From an uncultured Atopobium sp. (GTDB lineage Bacteria > Actinomycetota > Coriobacteriia > Coriobacteriales > Atopobiaceae), in assembly GCA_937926845.1 (NCBI GenBank), contig CALBBS010000033.1, positions 1-6,239 on the forward strand: a DNA stretch of 6,239 nt, written 5' to 3'. The notes beneath the pieces are model-generated. The model saw nothing but the letters and a program-made list of their open reading frames with translations. It did not search any database and was not told where the DNA came from. Position numbers and translations under genes: made by a program. Shown piece after piece: positions 5,987 to 6,239 of the stretch (positions are counted from its first letter, which is position 1; each line of letters starts with the position of its first letter).

Positions 5987-6239
5987 ATGATGACCTCAAC
6001 TTTTGGGACAACAGTAAAAGTATCTATTTTTGGCGAGTCTCATGCTCCAAAAATCGGCTGCACCATTGAGGGTTTACCTGCTGGTTTTATCGTTGATTTA
6101 GCAGCTCTCAAGACATTCCTTCAAAGAAGATCTCCATCGCATCCGTGGGATACTCCGCGTAAAGAGGCTGACAATCCACAGTTTATCTCTGGAATTTCAG
6201 CAGAAGGCATTCTAGATGGCTCCCCGCTCACGGCGGAGC
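5987..6239 (+). CDS. aroC: Chorismate synthase, N-terminal part (runs off right edge)
   Basis: The first 84 codons are present. Chorismate synthase uses reduced FMN to turn EPSP into chorismate, the last common step to aromatic amino acids, folates and quinones. Family marks: STFGTTVKVSIFGESHA (4-20) with the conserved His of the GESH motif, IGCTIEGLPAGFIVDL (23-38), LQRRSPS (44-50), TPRKEAD (55-61) and ISGISAEGILDGSPL (66-80). The residue after GESH is Ala where nearly all homologues have Gly. Two in-frame ATG codons stand side by side (5987 and 5990). GGAGG (5977-5981), inside the end of aroA, lies 5 bases before the first and 8 before the second, so either may be used. The first starts immediately after the aroA TAA, indicating a single mRNA and probably translational coupling. 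Identification is firm although the C-terminal part is outside the window. Confidence 0.96.
   Translation, partial: MMTSTFGTTVKVSIFGESHAPKIGCTIEGLPAGFIVDLAALKTFLQRRSPSHPWDTPRKEADNPQFISGISAEGILDGSPLTAE

Noticed and set aside
1..6239. CRISPR array, insertion sequence, phage or toxin-antitoxin content
   Set aside because: I saw no regularly spaced repeats, terminal inverted repeats, transposase or integrase motifs, or small paired genes. Apart from the partly visible zinc-ribbon protein, whose role is unknown, the genes are recognisable housekeeping or transport types.

Overview
The window looks like ordinary chromosomal DNA from a Gram-positive-type bacterium with moderate GC (mid-40s percent judged by eye, not counted). 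My best guess is an Atopobiaceae member of the Coriobacteriia (Lancefieldella/Atopobium-like). This rests on general protein character, strong purine-rich ribosome binding sites and GC content, so the lineage is a low-confidence inference. I see no insertion sequence, phage gene, CRISPR array or rRNA, and no gene-free stretch longer than about 110 bases.

Left part (1-2800), all on the minus strand. Read in the direction of transcription it holds a tRNA-Arg(CCG) with an encoded CCA end, then 40 bases later a complete 814-residue P-type cation ATPase of the CtpE-like branch, then 33 bases later the start of a small protein with paired CxxC zinc ribbons that runs off the left edge. The short gaps and lack of clear terminators suggest one transcription unit started from the tRNA promoter.

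Right part (2866-6239) is a shikimate-pathway block: aroB (3-dehydroquinate synthase), aroA (EPSP synthase) and the first 84 codons of aroC (chorismate synthase). aroA and aroC abut exactly (TAA immediately followed by ATG). Between aroB and aroA, on the opposite strand, lies a 208-residue class I aldolase of the KDPG/KDPGal family. It ends convergently with aroB, the two stop codons sharing a CTAA tetranucleotide. It starts divergently from aroA across about 100 bases in which the two predicted promoters have touching -35 boxes.

How the genes fit together: AroB makes 3-dehydroquinate from DAHP, AroA makes EPSP from shikimate 3-phosphate plus PEP, and AroC makes chorismate. The aldolase is not a textbook shikimate enzyme. 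However, its active-site motifs resemble KDPGal aldolase (DgoA) more than Eda, and KDPGal aldolases are known to have a latent ability to condense pyruvate with erythrose 4-phosphate to DAHP, the substrate of AroB. Its placement between aroB and aroA is therefore the most interesting testable point in the window. Nothing here proves a new system.
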